A stretch of DNA of 64,000 nucleotides, from positions 1,736,001 through 1,800,000 of the forward strand of contig NZ_CP009518.1 in NCBI RefSeq assembly GCF_000970325.1, read 5' to 3'. Position numbers and translations under genes: made by a program. Positions 28,760 through 36,861 of the stretch are shown one piece after another. Within the stretch, counting starts at the first letter, position 1, and the number at the start of each line of letters is the position of its first letter. Source of the DNA: Methanococcoides methylutens MM1 (GTDB lineage: Archaea; Halobacteriota; Methanosarcinia; Methanosarcinales; Methanosarcinaceae). The notes below the pieces were generated by a model. The model was not told where the DNA came from. It saw nothing but the letters and a program-made list of their open reading frames with translations, and ran no database searches.

Positions 28760-29623
28760 TCAGACTGCACTGAGCCCAAGCAAAGATAGAGTATAGAAAG
28801 ATGTCAGCAAAAATGCGGCAGTAGCCTCTCTTTTTGTCCACTCTTTCTGTCCGTTGACAAATCCTTTTAGTGCAGATATACAACTTATCAAGCGATCACT
28901 TCCATTATGGAGCCCTTTCCTTGCGTCTCTTATCTCGGCAAGTGACAGGCATATCCAGAGAAGGAATACATACCCTGCCATAAGTGAAAGCAATGAAAAG
29001 GTCGGATGTGACCATGTTCCAAGTGTTTCTCCTGCAGTTTCTGTAAGAACCGTAAAGAATCCTGTGAAGTATGCAAGCCTTAACAGGTTGAAGTTCCTGA
29101 ACAGCATGAACACGATACCGAATTTTACCGCTGTGATCAGGGGTTCTTTTGCCAGGTCAAAGTACCTGTAGTCTGCCAGTATGAGCAGAACAAAGCTCAG
29201 AATGACAAAGTGGTTTACATGATGGAACCAGCCTGCTTTTGAATAGTGATCTTCGAATATCTTCCATAGATTGTGGGCTGACCAGAATATTGTTCCATAT
29301 CCGGGCAATATCCAGATAGGGACATTTCCAATCGCACCACCAAGGTATGTGAAATATCCGTATTGCACACCCAGCAGCTCATGGATATAACCGAAAACGG
29401 AAGCTATCACAAGGAAGATCTTACCTTCCGTCTGGCTGTTCTTCCAGAAAAGGATCCATAATGCAGATAGTATGATTGCAGGAGCAATCTCATCTTTTGT
29501 CTGTATGTAGTATACAAGGACTCCAAATATGGTGAAGAGCATGAACAGACAAAAGTACAATGGAGTGTTGACAAGTATTCTGCTTTTGTCCTCAATATAT
29601 TTCAGGGGAATTAATCCGCTCAT
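28760..29623 (-). CDS. Polytopic membrane protein of unknown function
   Basis: A 287-residue protein with about eight hydrophobic segments. A polar, aromatic-rich region (HELLGVQYGYFTYLGG, LPGYGTIFWSAHNLW) contains His and Glu residues that could form a membrane-embedded active site. It distantly resembles carotenoid-biosynthesis-like membrane proteins, but I would not assign that function. It lies between the corrinoid gene and the aldehyde dehydrogenase, starting 192 bases downstream of the corrinoid stop. Membrane location together with SDR, ALDH and Tes-like enzymes suggests a lipophilic substrate. Confidence 0.7.
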   Translation of the reverse strand: MSGLIPLKYIEDKSRILVNTPLYFCLFMLFTIFGVLVYYIQTKDEIAPAIILSALWILFWKNSQTEGKIFLVIASVFGYIHELLGVQYGYFTYLGGAIGNVPIWILPGYGTIFWSAHNLWKIFEDHYSKAGWFHHVNHFVILSFVLLILADYRYFDLAKEPLITAVKFGIVFMLFRNFNLLRLAYFTGFFTVLTETAGETLGTWSHPTFSLLSLMAGYVFLLWICLSLAEIRDARKGLHNGSDRLISCISALKGFVNGQKEWTKREATAAFLLTSFYTLSLLGLSAV

Positions 29624-29815
29624 AAACAGAACTCCTTGATTTTACACTGATGATTTTTCGTTTTTTAGTTCCCAAATCACGTTGGGATCTGACACTGACG
29701 ATCTATTGGTCTTTTGGACTGTGCTGTAACCCTAAAGGGAAGGGAGGAGTTGTCAGGCAGTGGCATAAGACTGCCTGAGGATCCCTCTTCAGGTGTTACT
29801 TTTTGACAAAAGGCC
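29624..29815 (-). other. Structured intergenic segment after the corrinoid gene
   Basis: This 192-base spacer inside the minus operon holds several short stems: CAGGCAG/CTGCCTG (29755-29778) with a 10-base loop, TCCCAA/TTGGGA (near 29670-29686) and CCCTAAAGGG. Such stacked stems may attenuate transcription or stabilise the upstream corrinoid mRNA. It does not show a cobalamin-riboswitch core that I can recognise. Confidence 0.35.
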
Positions 29816-30481
29816 TTAATTCCATCTGTTGTCTGAAAGGTCAACGAGCAATTCCTTTGCTAACCTTGCAGCTTCCATGGCATCAGTTGCTGTTCCGTCT
29901 GCTCCGACCTCATCAGCAAACGCCTGGGTAACCGGTGCGCCACCAATCAGGATCTTTACCTTGTCCCTGATACCCTGGTCCTGGATGTGCTTGATGGTTG
30001 CTTCCATGTTGTCCATCGTTGAGGTCATGAGGGTGCTCAAAGAGATGATATCTGCCTGGTGCTCGATAGCTGCATCTGTAAAATCGTTGATCTCTACATC
30101 CTTTCCAAGGTCAATAGCCTCGAAGCCGTTTGCAGTAAGCATGGTCTTTACAAGGTTCTTTCCGATATCATGGACGTCGCCTTCTACTGATCCTATAATG
30201 GCTACTGCGGATTTTTCTCCATCTTCCTTCTTGAGATGGGGTGTAAGGATGTTCATTCCGCCATACATTGCGTTTGAAGCCATCATGAGCTGTGGCATGT
30301 ATGCTTCCTTGTTGTCGTATTTCACACCCATGATCTCCATACCCTTTGCCAGTCCGTCAATGACTGCAACGTAAGGGTCGATGCCAAGTTCGAGTGCCTT
30401 TTCTGCATAAGCGGTAGCATCATCCTTGTTACCGGTTACAACTGCTTCTGTAAGATTACTGATTACATCATTTTGTTCCAT
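29816..30481 (-). CDS. Corrinoid (cobalamin-binding) methyltransferase protein, MtxC-like
   Basis: A 221-residue two-domain protein. The helical cap is at residues about 1-88, and the B12-binding Rossmann domain at about 90-215 carries the base-off/His-on motif GDVHDIGKNL (Asp102, His104, Gly107), followed by SLSTLMTSTM and ILIGGAPVTQAFADEVGADG. These proteins carry the methyl group on cobalt between a substrate-specific methyltransferase and a CoM- or pterin-specific one. No MttB, MtaB, MtbB or MtmB gene is adjacent. Its promoter duplicates that of the UroD operon, so the two should be expressed together. First gene of the minus operon. Confidence 0.93.
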   Translation of the reverse strand: MEQNDVISNLTEAVVTGNKDDATAYAEKALELGIDPYVAVIDGLAKGMEIMGVKYDNKEAYMPQLMMASNAMYGGMNILTPHLKKEDGEKSAVAIIGSVEGDVHDIGKNLVKTMLTANGFEAIDLGKDVEINDFTDAAIEHQADIISLSTLMTSTMDNMEATIKHIQDQGIRDKVKILIGGAPVTQAFADEVGADGTATDAMEAARLAKELLVDLSDNRWN

Positions 30482-30903
30482 AGTATGCCTCCTTCGTTCC
30501 GGTGGTCAGGGAGTGGTGTAATGTCCATAAATAACATCCATGACCACCAGGATCCATAGTATCAATGAACCGATCATTGGAGATCCGTTATTGACTAATA
30601 ATCAGTATTCGAGTTCAGATACTTATAACGATTTCATACTGAAAATCGCAATCAGTAGTATTATCGAAGGCATATTTTCCAATTGAACTGTAGTTCTAAA
30701 AGAGATGGTGTTCAGGAACCATGATGTATCTCAAAAAAATGGCAGGTCAAAAAATAATGGCGTTGATAATATCAAAAGCAATGTTTTTGATCATGGCTGG
30801 AAAATGAAGGAATCTTGATTAAATAAAGCCAGCCATTCTCGTTTATATGAAATTGGGAATTCTTATAGGAAATGTTAGATGAAATGCTGATAACACAGCT
30901 TTT
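30482..30903. promoter_or_regulatory. Upstream region of the corrinoid operon (422 bases)
   Basis: Contains the duplicated control region described separately. The segment nearer the corrinoid gene (30482-30588) is an untranslated leader ending in an AAGGAGGC ribosome-binding site. The rest, up to the Msr-like regulator's stop at 30904, is A/T-rich with no recognisable gene. Confidence 0.5.
30589..30775 (-). promoter_or_regulatory. Control region of the corrinoid/ALDH operon (copy B)
   Basis: Read on the minus strand this 187-base block aligns gap-free with 19530-19716. The palindrome TTGATATTATCAA (rc of 30763-30775) is followed by CGCCATTATTTT. The TATA-like GTTATAAGTAT lies at 30619-30629 and the block ends ATTAGTCAATA. 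The 51-base core (30589-30639) has three differences from copy A. Identical palindrome-to-TATA spacing in both copies implies a conserved regulator-promoter geometry. Confidence 0.7.
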
Positions 30904-31686
30904 TCATTTGACCTGTTCTGCCATCTCCTTATAGTGGGTAAAGAGTTCTTTTCCCCATGAACGTGCACTTTCCTCGAAACTGAGCAGCTTCTTATGGTCA
31001 AATACACCTTCACTGTTGAAAAACGCGATCAACAAAAGGTCATCTGTTATCGAAAGTGCACCCAGTTTCGCTGCATCGTCATCAACAACATACAGACTTG
31101 AGTTCTTTGATGCTATCATTGCATTGTACTGATCTTCATACTCCTCCACAAGTCTTGTGTATACGGATCTTGTCAGGATGAGAGTAAAGTTCGTTTCTTT
31201 CCTGCCAAGTTCTGCATAGTTATAGGGGCATGAAGGACAGAAATACGAATAGAATGTTGAAACATTCTCTGCATTCTTAAGACTCTGAAGCAACTGTTTT
31301 GGTGGTTCGAACAGGTGGTTAAGGTCCGGTTCGTGGATAAGCACTTCCCCAAGGTCCCCAATATTGTCAAGAGCATGCTCCGGAAGGCCGCTCAGGTCCC
31401 TGCTTGCCCAGTATTCCTTGTTACTTTCCAGTACGTCGAGAGTTTTGATCAAAGGAGCTATTTTTTTGAGGACGATCTGTCCAATGTAGGTCAACCTGTA
31501 ATCATCGTCTTTCTGTTCGATAAGTCCCTGCTCGAGAAGGATCTTTACCTGTGCCATTATTGCACTGGTACTCCCTTCAAGTGATTCTTTTATCCGGTCT
31601 ATTGTGTTCGGACCGTCCATTAACATAAGGACGATCTTTTTTCTTTTTTCGGATAAAAAGACTGTACTTACTAATTCAGATGTCAT
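30904..31686 (-). CDS. Msr-type winged-helix regulator (DUF1724/FilR1)
   Basis: A 260-residue methanogen regulator. The N-terminal winged helix (about 1-75) includes KRKKIVLMLMDGPNTIDRIKESL and SAIMAQVKILLEQGLIEQ. The C-terminal DUF1724 domain (about 110-255) includes an FCPSCPYN motif (Cys150, Cys153) that could be redox- or metal-sensitive. In Methanosarcina, Msr proteins of this family activate specific methyltransferase operons, some beside MsmS-type kinases. Here it lies 37 bases downstream of such a kinase and next to the corrinoid operon promoter, so it is the best candidate for the protein that binds the duplicated control regions. Confidence 0.85.
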   Translation of the reverse strand: MTSELVSTVFLSEKRKKIVLMLMDGPNTIDRIKESLEGSTSAIMAQVKILLEQGLIEQKDDDYRLTYIGQIVLKKIAPLIKTLDVLESNKEYWASRDLSGLPEHALDNIGDLGEVLIHEPDLNHLFEPPKQLLQSLKNAENVSTFYSYFCPSCPYNYAELGRKETNFTLILTRSVYTRLVEEYEDQYNAMIASKNSSLYVVDDDAAKLGALSITDDLLLIAFFNSEGVFDHKKLLSFEESARSWGKELFTHYKEMAEQVK

Positions 31687-31723
31687 ACGAACTCCCTTAC
31701 TTTTTATTAATTTGATTATTGGC

Positions 31724-33367
31724 TTATATAGCTTTGTTTTTTGGCAGGCTTATGCTAACTGTCGTTCCGCTACCTTCCGTGCTCTCGACCTGGATATCCC
31801 CACCATGGGTATCGATTATGTTTTTGCAAAGATGGAACGTTGATTTCAACTCTTCATAATCCTTGCTCAAAACAGAAGAATCCTCATCCTGGACCTGATA
31901 GAACCTGACGAACAGATTCGTTACAAGTGGTTCAGGTATTCCGAGACCGTTATCTTTCAGCTCAAAATTAACGAGATTATCTACTTCAGAGACCTCAACA
32001 TCAATGTTTCCTTTCTCAGGTATGAATTGTATAAGGCTCTCAATGACCCTTGTAAGTACCTCTGAGATCTTATCCTTGTCAACAGTTATTGTGGTGAGCT
32101 CATCCGGTATCTTTTTGGTCAATGATATGTTCTTTTCATCGGTCCTCAATATCACATTCAGGGTAACATTATCAATAATCGAACGGACATTCACCAGAGA
32201 AGGATTATAGTTCTTCTTCTCGAACTCTTCCATGTCAATGTATAACAATGAATCAACAATGCTCTTCAATTTTTCAGAACTTCTTATTGCGGTTTCCACG
32301 GCTTTGCCCTGTCGCCTGTTCAGAGAACGAAGAGTTTCCTTTTCAATGAAGCTGCCTTCACATATCATGGTCGGCAGGTCTTCCTTGCTGTGTATGAACT
32401 CCCTTTTGATGCTGTTCACCGACTTCAGTTCATTGTTTGCCTTTTCAAAGTCCTCAGAGAACAACTTCAAAGCATCCTCCACTTCTTTACGGATAATTAC
32501 TTTCCACATCTCTTCGAACAGGAGCTTTAACTGCTTAACATCAAAATCAGTGTAATCTGTCTTTTTGTTGACCACCCCGACGAGCGCCACGATCTTCTGA
32601 CCATCATATATTGGAACATTCATGTGGCGAACAATATCCACATGCCCTTCAGGATATCCATTGTTTGCTGAACCTGAAAGATGGTTATTGAAAATCACAG
32701 GTTGTCGCTGCCTGATACCTTCCAGGAACGAACCACTCTCTTCAACAGAATAGAGTTGTTTCTTTGGTTTTACATTGCAGGTCGTTCCTGCTGTTTTAGA
32801 CTACGAATGAACGGTGATGGTATCTTCAGACTGGTTCACCAGGGCAAAGTAACCGGCTTCACTTCCTGTCAGTTTGGTGCCTTCTTCAAGTATGAATTCA
32901 ATGATCTCTTTGACCGAGTGAGAGCTCATCTGATTGAGCCTGAGAAGTGTTTCCAGTCGTGCTTCATTTATTTGCAGGGCTTCTTCAGCTTTCTTGCTTT
33001 CAGTGATATCAAAGAGAATTCCCTGTGTGTGATCAATATGCCCATTCTCATTTCGTTTGATCAATGACCGTTCATCAACCCAGCGAATGTCTCCGAACTT
33101 AGTTATGATGCGGTACTGGCGTGAAAAACCCGGAAACTTTTCTTTAGTAGTATATTCCAAAAAGCTCTTTTTTAAGTGGACGATATCGTCAGGATGGACT
33201 ATATCAGCGTATTTCAATTTCCCATCCCTGAACTCTTCCGGATCATAACCAAACTGGAGTATATTCTCTGATACAAAATCAACAGTCCAGTCCTCATCGG
33301 TCTTCCAAAGGAAAATTACTGACTTACTGCTGTTTATGATTGTTTCAATATCTTCACTGCTTATCAT
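31724..33367 (-). CDS. MsmS-like PAS-GAF sensor kinase interrupted by an in-frame TAG codon
   Basis: Read through, 547 codons: PAS (about 1-130), GAF (about 150-310), then a kinase module ending in a HATPase (DNGLGIPEPLVTNLF, THGGDIQVESTEGSGTTVSISLP). Codon 189 is TAG (32801-32803), after ITVHS. The frame continues without a shift into SKTAGTTCNVKPKKQLYSVE, normal GAF sequence, so both parts are one gene. The TAG sits where related GAF domains often have Trp (TGG). UAG may be read as pyrrolysine, or this may be a nonsense mutation. The Cys in TTCNV resembles the heme-linking region of MsmS. The phospho-acceptor helix is atypical, without an SHELRTP motif. Confidence 0.75.
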
Positions 33368-33456
33368 CCAAGAATCATTTCCTTTTTTTGTTGAGGATAT
33401 ATAGGCCTTAAAATGTGAGTTTATATCTTATATTATCTTAACGATTGTGAAGATAA

Positions 33457-33486
33457 GTTCGTTGCGTGACGAACATTATATAAAAG
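33457..33486 (+). promoter_or_regulatory. Palindrome and TATA box before the DUF6713-like gene
   Basis: GTTCGT (33457-33462) and ACGAAC (33469-33474) form a perfect inverted repeat with a 6-base spacer, immediately before a TATA-like ATTATATAAAAGG. It lies between the sensor kinase (minus) and the small membrane protein (plus). It is well placed as an operator overlapping the upstream promoter element. Confidence 0.5.
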
Positions 33487-33585
33487 GATACATTCGGCAG
33501 ATCTGGCTTACAAAGATGGTATATAGTCCATCATCACATAGAAACAAAATAATAAGTAAAGATTTTCATAAAGGTGAATGATAAT

Positions 33586-33960
33586 ATGTCAGACATCCTG
33601 TTCTGGGTATATATGATAAACTCAGTCCTGCTAATAAATCACGAAATCGATTCCGCATACTGGAAAGAGTGGGATCTTTTCAAACTACCAGGCGGAATCA
33701 CCGGATTCCTGCTGATACACATTCCGGTACTATTTTTTGTACTATACGGACTGGTCCTGGTCTACCAGCAATCTTACACAGGCCTGATATTTTCATTGAT
33801 CCTGAGCTTCAGCGGCATCTTTGCATTTACAGCCCACATGTATTTCATAAAGAAAGGCAGGGATGAGTTCAAGATACCCATGTCAATGTTCATTCTCGTA
33901 TCAACCCTTGTAGTCTCGCTGGTCCAGGCATACCTCACCATCAACCTCCTTCTGAAATGA
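33586..33960 (+). CDS. Small four-helix membrane protein (DUF6713-like)
   Basis: A 124-residue protein from ATG 33586, eight bases after AAGGTGA; a GTG at 33574 is less likely. It has four hydrophobic segments. The first begins MSDILFWVYMINSVLLINHEIDSAYWKEW, in which HEIDSAYWKEWDLF is a conserved polar patch on the membrane face, with later His and Asp residues. It resembles DUF6713-type proteins of unknown function. It lies divergent from the kinase, 53 bases before the TatD-like gene. Confidence 0.7.
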   Translation: MSDILFWVYMINSVLLINHEIDSAYWKEWDLFKLPGGITGFLLIHIPVLFFVLYGLVLVYQQSYTGLIFSLILSFSGIFAFTAHMYFIKKGRDEFKIPMSMFILVSTLVVSLVQAYLTINLLLK

Positions 33961-34013
33961 CAATGTCTCGAAAAGACAGTAACATTATCTGTCTTTACCA
34001 CATCTATTAACAC

Positions 34014-34862
34014 ATGAACACGTCACCAAAGATCCCCATCACCGATGAGCACATGCACATCGACCCCCGTGCAAAGGGATTGAAAGCTGTCAAGGAGTTC
34101 CAGAATGCCGGTGGAACTCACATAATGCTTGTTACAAAACCCACATGGACTATCGGTGTGGAGGTTACAAGACCTGAGGACTACAGGATTGTCTTTGATG
34201 AGACCGTAGACCTTGCCAGACAGATCAACGAGACCGGTGTCAAAGCTTTCCCGGTACTTGGTGTCCACCCGGCCGAGATCACAAAGCTCACCGAGCGCAT
34301 GGAACTGGACAGGGCTGTTGAACTTATGAAGAGCGGCCTTGAGATCGCTGCAACGTACGTCGATGAAGGAGTTGCCGTGGGACTCAAGAGTGGAAGACCA
34401 CACTACCCGGTCTCCGAAGAGATCTGGGATGCTTCCAATGAAATCATGGAGCACGGATTCATGCTCGCAAAGGACCACGACTGTGCAATCCAACTCCATA
34501 CCGAGAGCGTTGAGGAGCCGGAACTGATCGATATTACCGAAAGGGCAAAGAGAACAGGTATCCGCCCGAACAAAGTCGTTAAGCATTACGCCCCCCCTCT
34601 GGTAAACGTCTGTGAGAAGCTTGGGATATTCCCGGGAGTACTTGCAGGAAAAGGAGCCATCGAGCAGGCCCTTGAAGAGGGAACGCGGTTTATGATGGAA
34701 ACCGATTATATCGATGATCCTGATAGACCGGGGGCCGTACTGGGACCAAAGACCATCCCCAGACGAACATTGAAGCTTGTGGAAGAGTACGGTGAAGAGC
34801 CTTTCTGGAAAGTTCACAAGGAGAATGTGGAAGAGGTCTATGAGGTTGAGATCGAAATTTGA
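34014..34862 (+). CDS. TatD family metal-dependent hydrolase (archaeal)
   Basis: A 282-residue TIM-barrel amidohydrolase. The metal-binding residues are visible: DEHMHIDPRAKG (HxH), GVHPAEI, the QLHTESVEEPE region, KHYAPP, and the late METDYIDDPDRPGAVLGPK. TatD relatives include DNases and other phosphohydrolases; the archaeal subgroup has no settled substrate. No ribosome-binding site precedes the ATG, so it may be leaderless. A stop-overlapping hairpin with a T-rich tail follows. Confidence 0.88.
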   Translation: MNTSPKIPITDEHMHIDPRAKGLKAVKEFQNAGGTHIMLVTKPTWTIGVEVTRPEDYRIVFDETVDLARQINETGVKAFPVLGVHPAEITKLTERMELDRAVELMKSGLEIAATYVDEGVAVGLKSGRPHYPVSEEIWDASNEIMEHGFMLAKDHDCAIQLHTESVEEPELIDITERAKRTGIRPNKVVKHYAPPLVNVCEKLGIFPGVLAGKGAIEQALEEGTRFMMETDYIDDPDRPGAVLGPKTIPRRTLKLVEEYGEEPFWKVHKENVEEVYEVEIEI

Positions 34863-34890
34863 TCAGGCGATCTTAATTTCTTTTTAATTA
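34854..34890 (+). terminator. Hairpin overlapping the TatD stop codon
   Basis: GAAATT (34854-34859) pairs with AATTTC (34875-34880) outside an inner GATC/GATC stem with loop AGGC. The TGA stop (34860-34862) is inside the stem. TTTTTAATTA follows. Confidence 0.5.
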
Positions 34891-34900
34891 TCACTTTTCT

Positions 34901-35329
34901 TTAAACTCCAAATCCTTCCTGCAAGCACTTCTCTCTTCTGCAACCTGCAGTCAGCCTGAGTTCCTCTCGTATCTCAATACAATTCTCCCAGGGGCCGTGG
35001 ACATTGCAATATGCAATCGCACAGAATTCCCGGTACTTCCCAAAATATACCACCCCGAAAACAGCATCCGGTTTTACTCCCGGACCGAAGGTTGCCCTGC
35101 CGATGGTGACCGTGTCCATCATCTTGGTGCGTCCATAGAGTTCAATATATTCGATATGATGCTCAGGGGTGTTCGGATGTATCGCTTTTTCCCCTACAAC
35201 AACGCGGATGTATTCCTTCCCTGTGCCTTCGTAGTTTCTGAGAACTTCGATAGTTGGGATATGCCTTCCTTTTGAACGGTCATCGACATTATTTGTGTCT
35301 TCGGACCCTATGATCTCAGAAAATTCCAT
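34901..35329 (-). CDS. Superoxide reductase/desulfoferrodoxin-like protein
   Basis: A 142-residue protein with the catalytic iron-site pattern of the desulfoferrodoxin C-terminal domain: HIPTIEV near residue 23, VVVGEKAIHPNTPEHHIEYIELYG (several His ligands) at about 43-66, and CNVHGPWENC at about 108-117, where Cys and His complete the His4-Cys iron site. No N-terminal desulforedoxin domain is present, so it resembles the single-iron neelaredoxin type. The C-terminus has an extra CRREKC. It would reduce superoxide to peroxide in this strict anaerobe. It is convergent with the TatD-like gene. Confidence 0.82.
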   Translation of the reverse strand: MEFSEIIGSEDTNNVDDRSKGRHIPTIEVLRNYEGTGKEYIRVVVGEKAIHPNTPEHHIEYIELYGRTKMMDTVTIGRATFGPGVKPDAVFGVVYFGKYREFCAIAYCNVHGPWENCIEIREELRLTAGCRREKCLQEGFGV

Positions 35330-35490
35330 GATATTACATTCTGCTTGTTGTGTGATATTCTTAACGGGAACCTTGAGAAGGCAACACTAAGATTTTAATC
35401 GAGGAACTCTGGAAATCCAAAGCTTTATTGCCATGCAGACATTAAAAGTTCTTTTCAAATTGAACAAAATTTTAAAAGGGGTATAGGATA

Positions 35491-36576
35491 ATGAGAAATA
35501 TTGTAAAGACTGGAGTGAGCATCTTGATAATAGGCATTATGCTCGTAGGATTTGCATGGGGAGAATCACTTGATACTGTAAATAATGATAACGAATTAGA
35601 TGATCCAGAACATACTGATAAAATCATTGATCCAAATAACTCCAATTCCCATTTTGAAGAGTACAAGAGTGATCCATTGTTCATAGACAGCAGAGGAAAC
35701 TTTCCCGAAACAATCGATAGGGAGTGGAAAAATTCAGTTAATGACTGCTGGCTATCTCTTTCCATAAATCAACCGGCATACACAATTGATAGTTCTATAA
35801 GAAGCATCGCTGCCAATAGTGAATTTTTGATCGTAGATATAAGCTATGATCAGCATGGAAAAATGAATGAGTCAAGAATTGATGAGATCTATCGGAAGAT
35901 CGATGATCACTGTGAGCGGGAAGAGGGTATCAGTGACATATCCGTGGTATTTATGTGGCCAATGGAGGAGGAGAGCATACCACTTCCTGATTATGGACCG
36001 GAGATCTTTGAGGAAGCTAAAAGCAGTTCATCGTTCATAGCTGCCTACGGAACAATGCCTGTGATTACGCAGGAAAGTGAAAAAAGAAGATGGATAGATT
36101 AGCTTGGTCATACAAAAGATAGGGAACTCGACCCGTTCTTTGCTTCATCTAACGGATCTCTGATAAGTTATGGAGTATACATCAACGGATACCTGAGTGT
36201 GGGCATGAACTCAGAAACACCTGAAAAAGTAAACGAATCCGTAATTGACGAAATATACCAGACGATAGACAATCACTTCGAACAGGAAGCAGGCATAGTC
36301 GAAGTACCGGTAGTATTTGAATGGGAGGAACCTATTATCCTATGTGAAGGTGTAGCCAGCCCGCCATCATCGGATGAAGAAGATATTTGTGTGATAGATG
36401 ATAATGGAAATGTTATAACCTATACCAGGGATGAAGCTTATTTAGATGAAGACGGGAATCTTGTGATCATCGATAATGGAACACCGGAGGAGATCGGGAC
36501 AGAAACCCAAACACCGGGTTTTACCTCAATACTGCTCATTATCGGACTGTTATTTTCGGCAAGGCTGAGAAAGTAA
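35491..36576 (+). CDS. PGF-CTERM-like secreted repeat protein with an in-frame TAG codon
   Basis: Read through, 361 codons. A signal peptide (about 1-24, ending GFAWG) precedes two related repeats. The first has the segment MNESRIDEIYRKIDDHCEREE, the second VNESVIDEIYQTIDNHFEQEA, each followed by a VVFxW strand. The TAG at 36100-36102 is codon 204 and lies between them; the frame continues in register (LGHTKDRELDPFFASSNG). The C-terminus TPGFTSILLIIGLLFSARLRK resembles a PGF-CTERM anchor. A truncated protein would lack the second repeat and anchor. Either UAG is read as pyrrolysine or this is a nonsense mutation. Function unknown. Confidence 0.7.
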
Positions 36577-36594
36577 TTGGATTATCAGATCAGC

Positions 36595-36619
36595 GGATCA
36601 GGAAGAGTATCCCTGATCC
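36595..36619 (+). terminator. Hairpin after the amber-containing secreted-protein gene
   Basis: GGATCAGG and CCTGATCC form an 8-bp stem with a 9-base loop, 18 bases after the stop. AGACATCTTTT follows. The rest of the spacer to uvrA (about 36620-36861) is A/T-rich, with no gene seen. Confidence 0.55.
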
Positions 36620-36861
36620 AGACATCTTTTCCAATAAAAGAGGAAGGAAAATCTCTGCCATATTGACTGAAAAATACAATGACAATGTTTTTGGCAGACC
36701 TCTTGAAGAGTATATTTAAGTTTGTAATGAAAAACTAAGAAAATAATAATAAAGCAATATTTCACCTCAACAGCAAACCTTTAATGCTCTCACTCAAATA
36801 TCTCAAACCCCAACTTATCCTTCAAAACATTACATCCTGAAAACACAGTATTCCAGAAACC

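Noticed and set aside
29624..29815. Cobalamin riboswitch after the corrinoid gene
   Set aside because: Stems are present but the B12-box core sequence and usual arrangement are not recognisable, and the position is inside an operon rather than ahead of it.
31724..32698. Separate histidine kinase gene starting at GTG 32698
   Set aside because: The start lies inside the GAF domain and the upstream codons are in frame with the PAS-containing part, separated only by a TAG; treated as one gene with an internal amber codon.
36199..36576. Separate small gene starting at GTG 36199
   Set aside because: It lacks a ribosome-binding site, continues in the frame of the upstream secreted protein, and its sequence is the second repeat and anchor of that protein.
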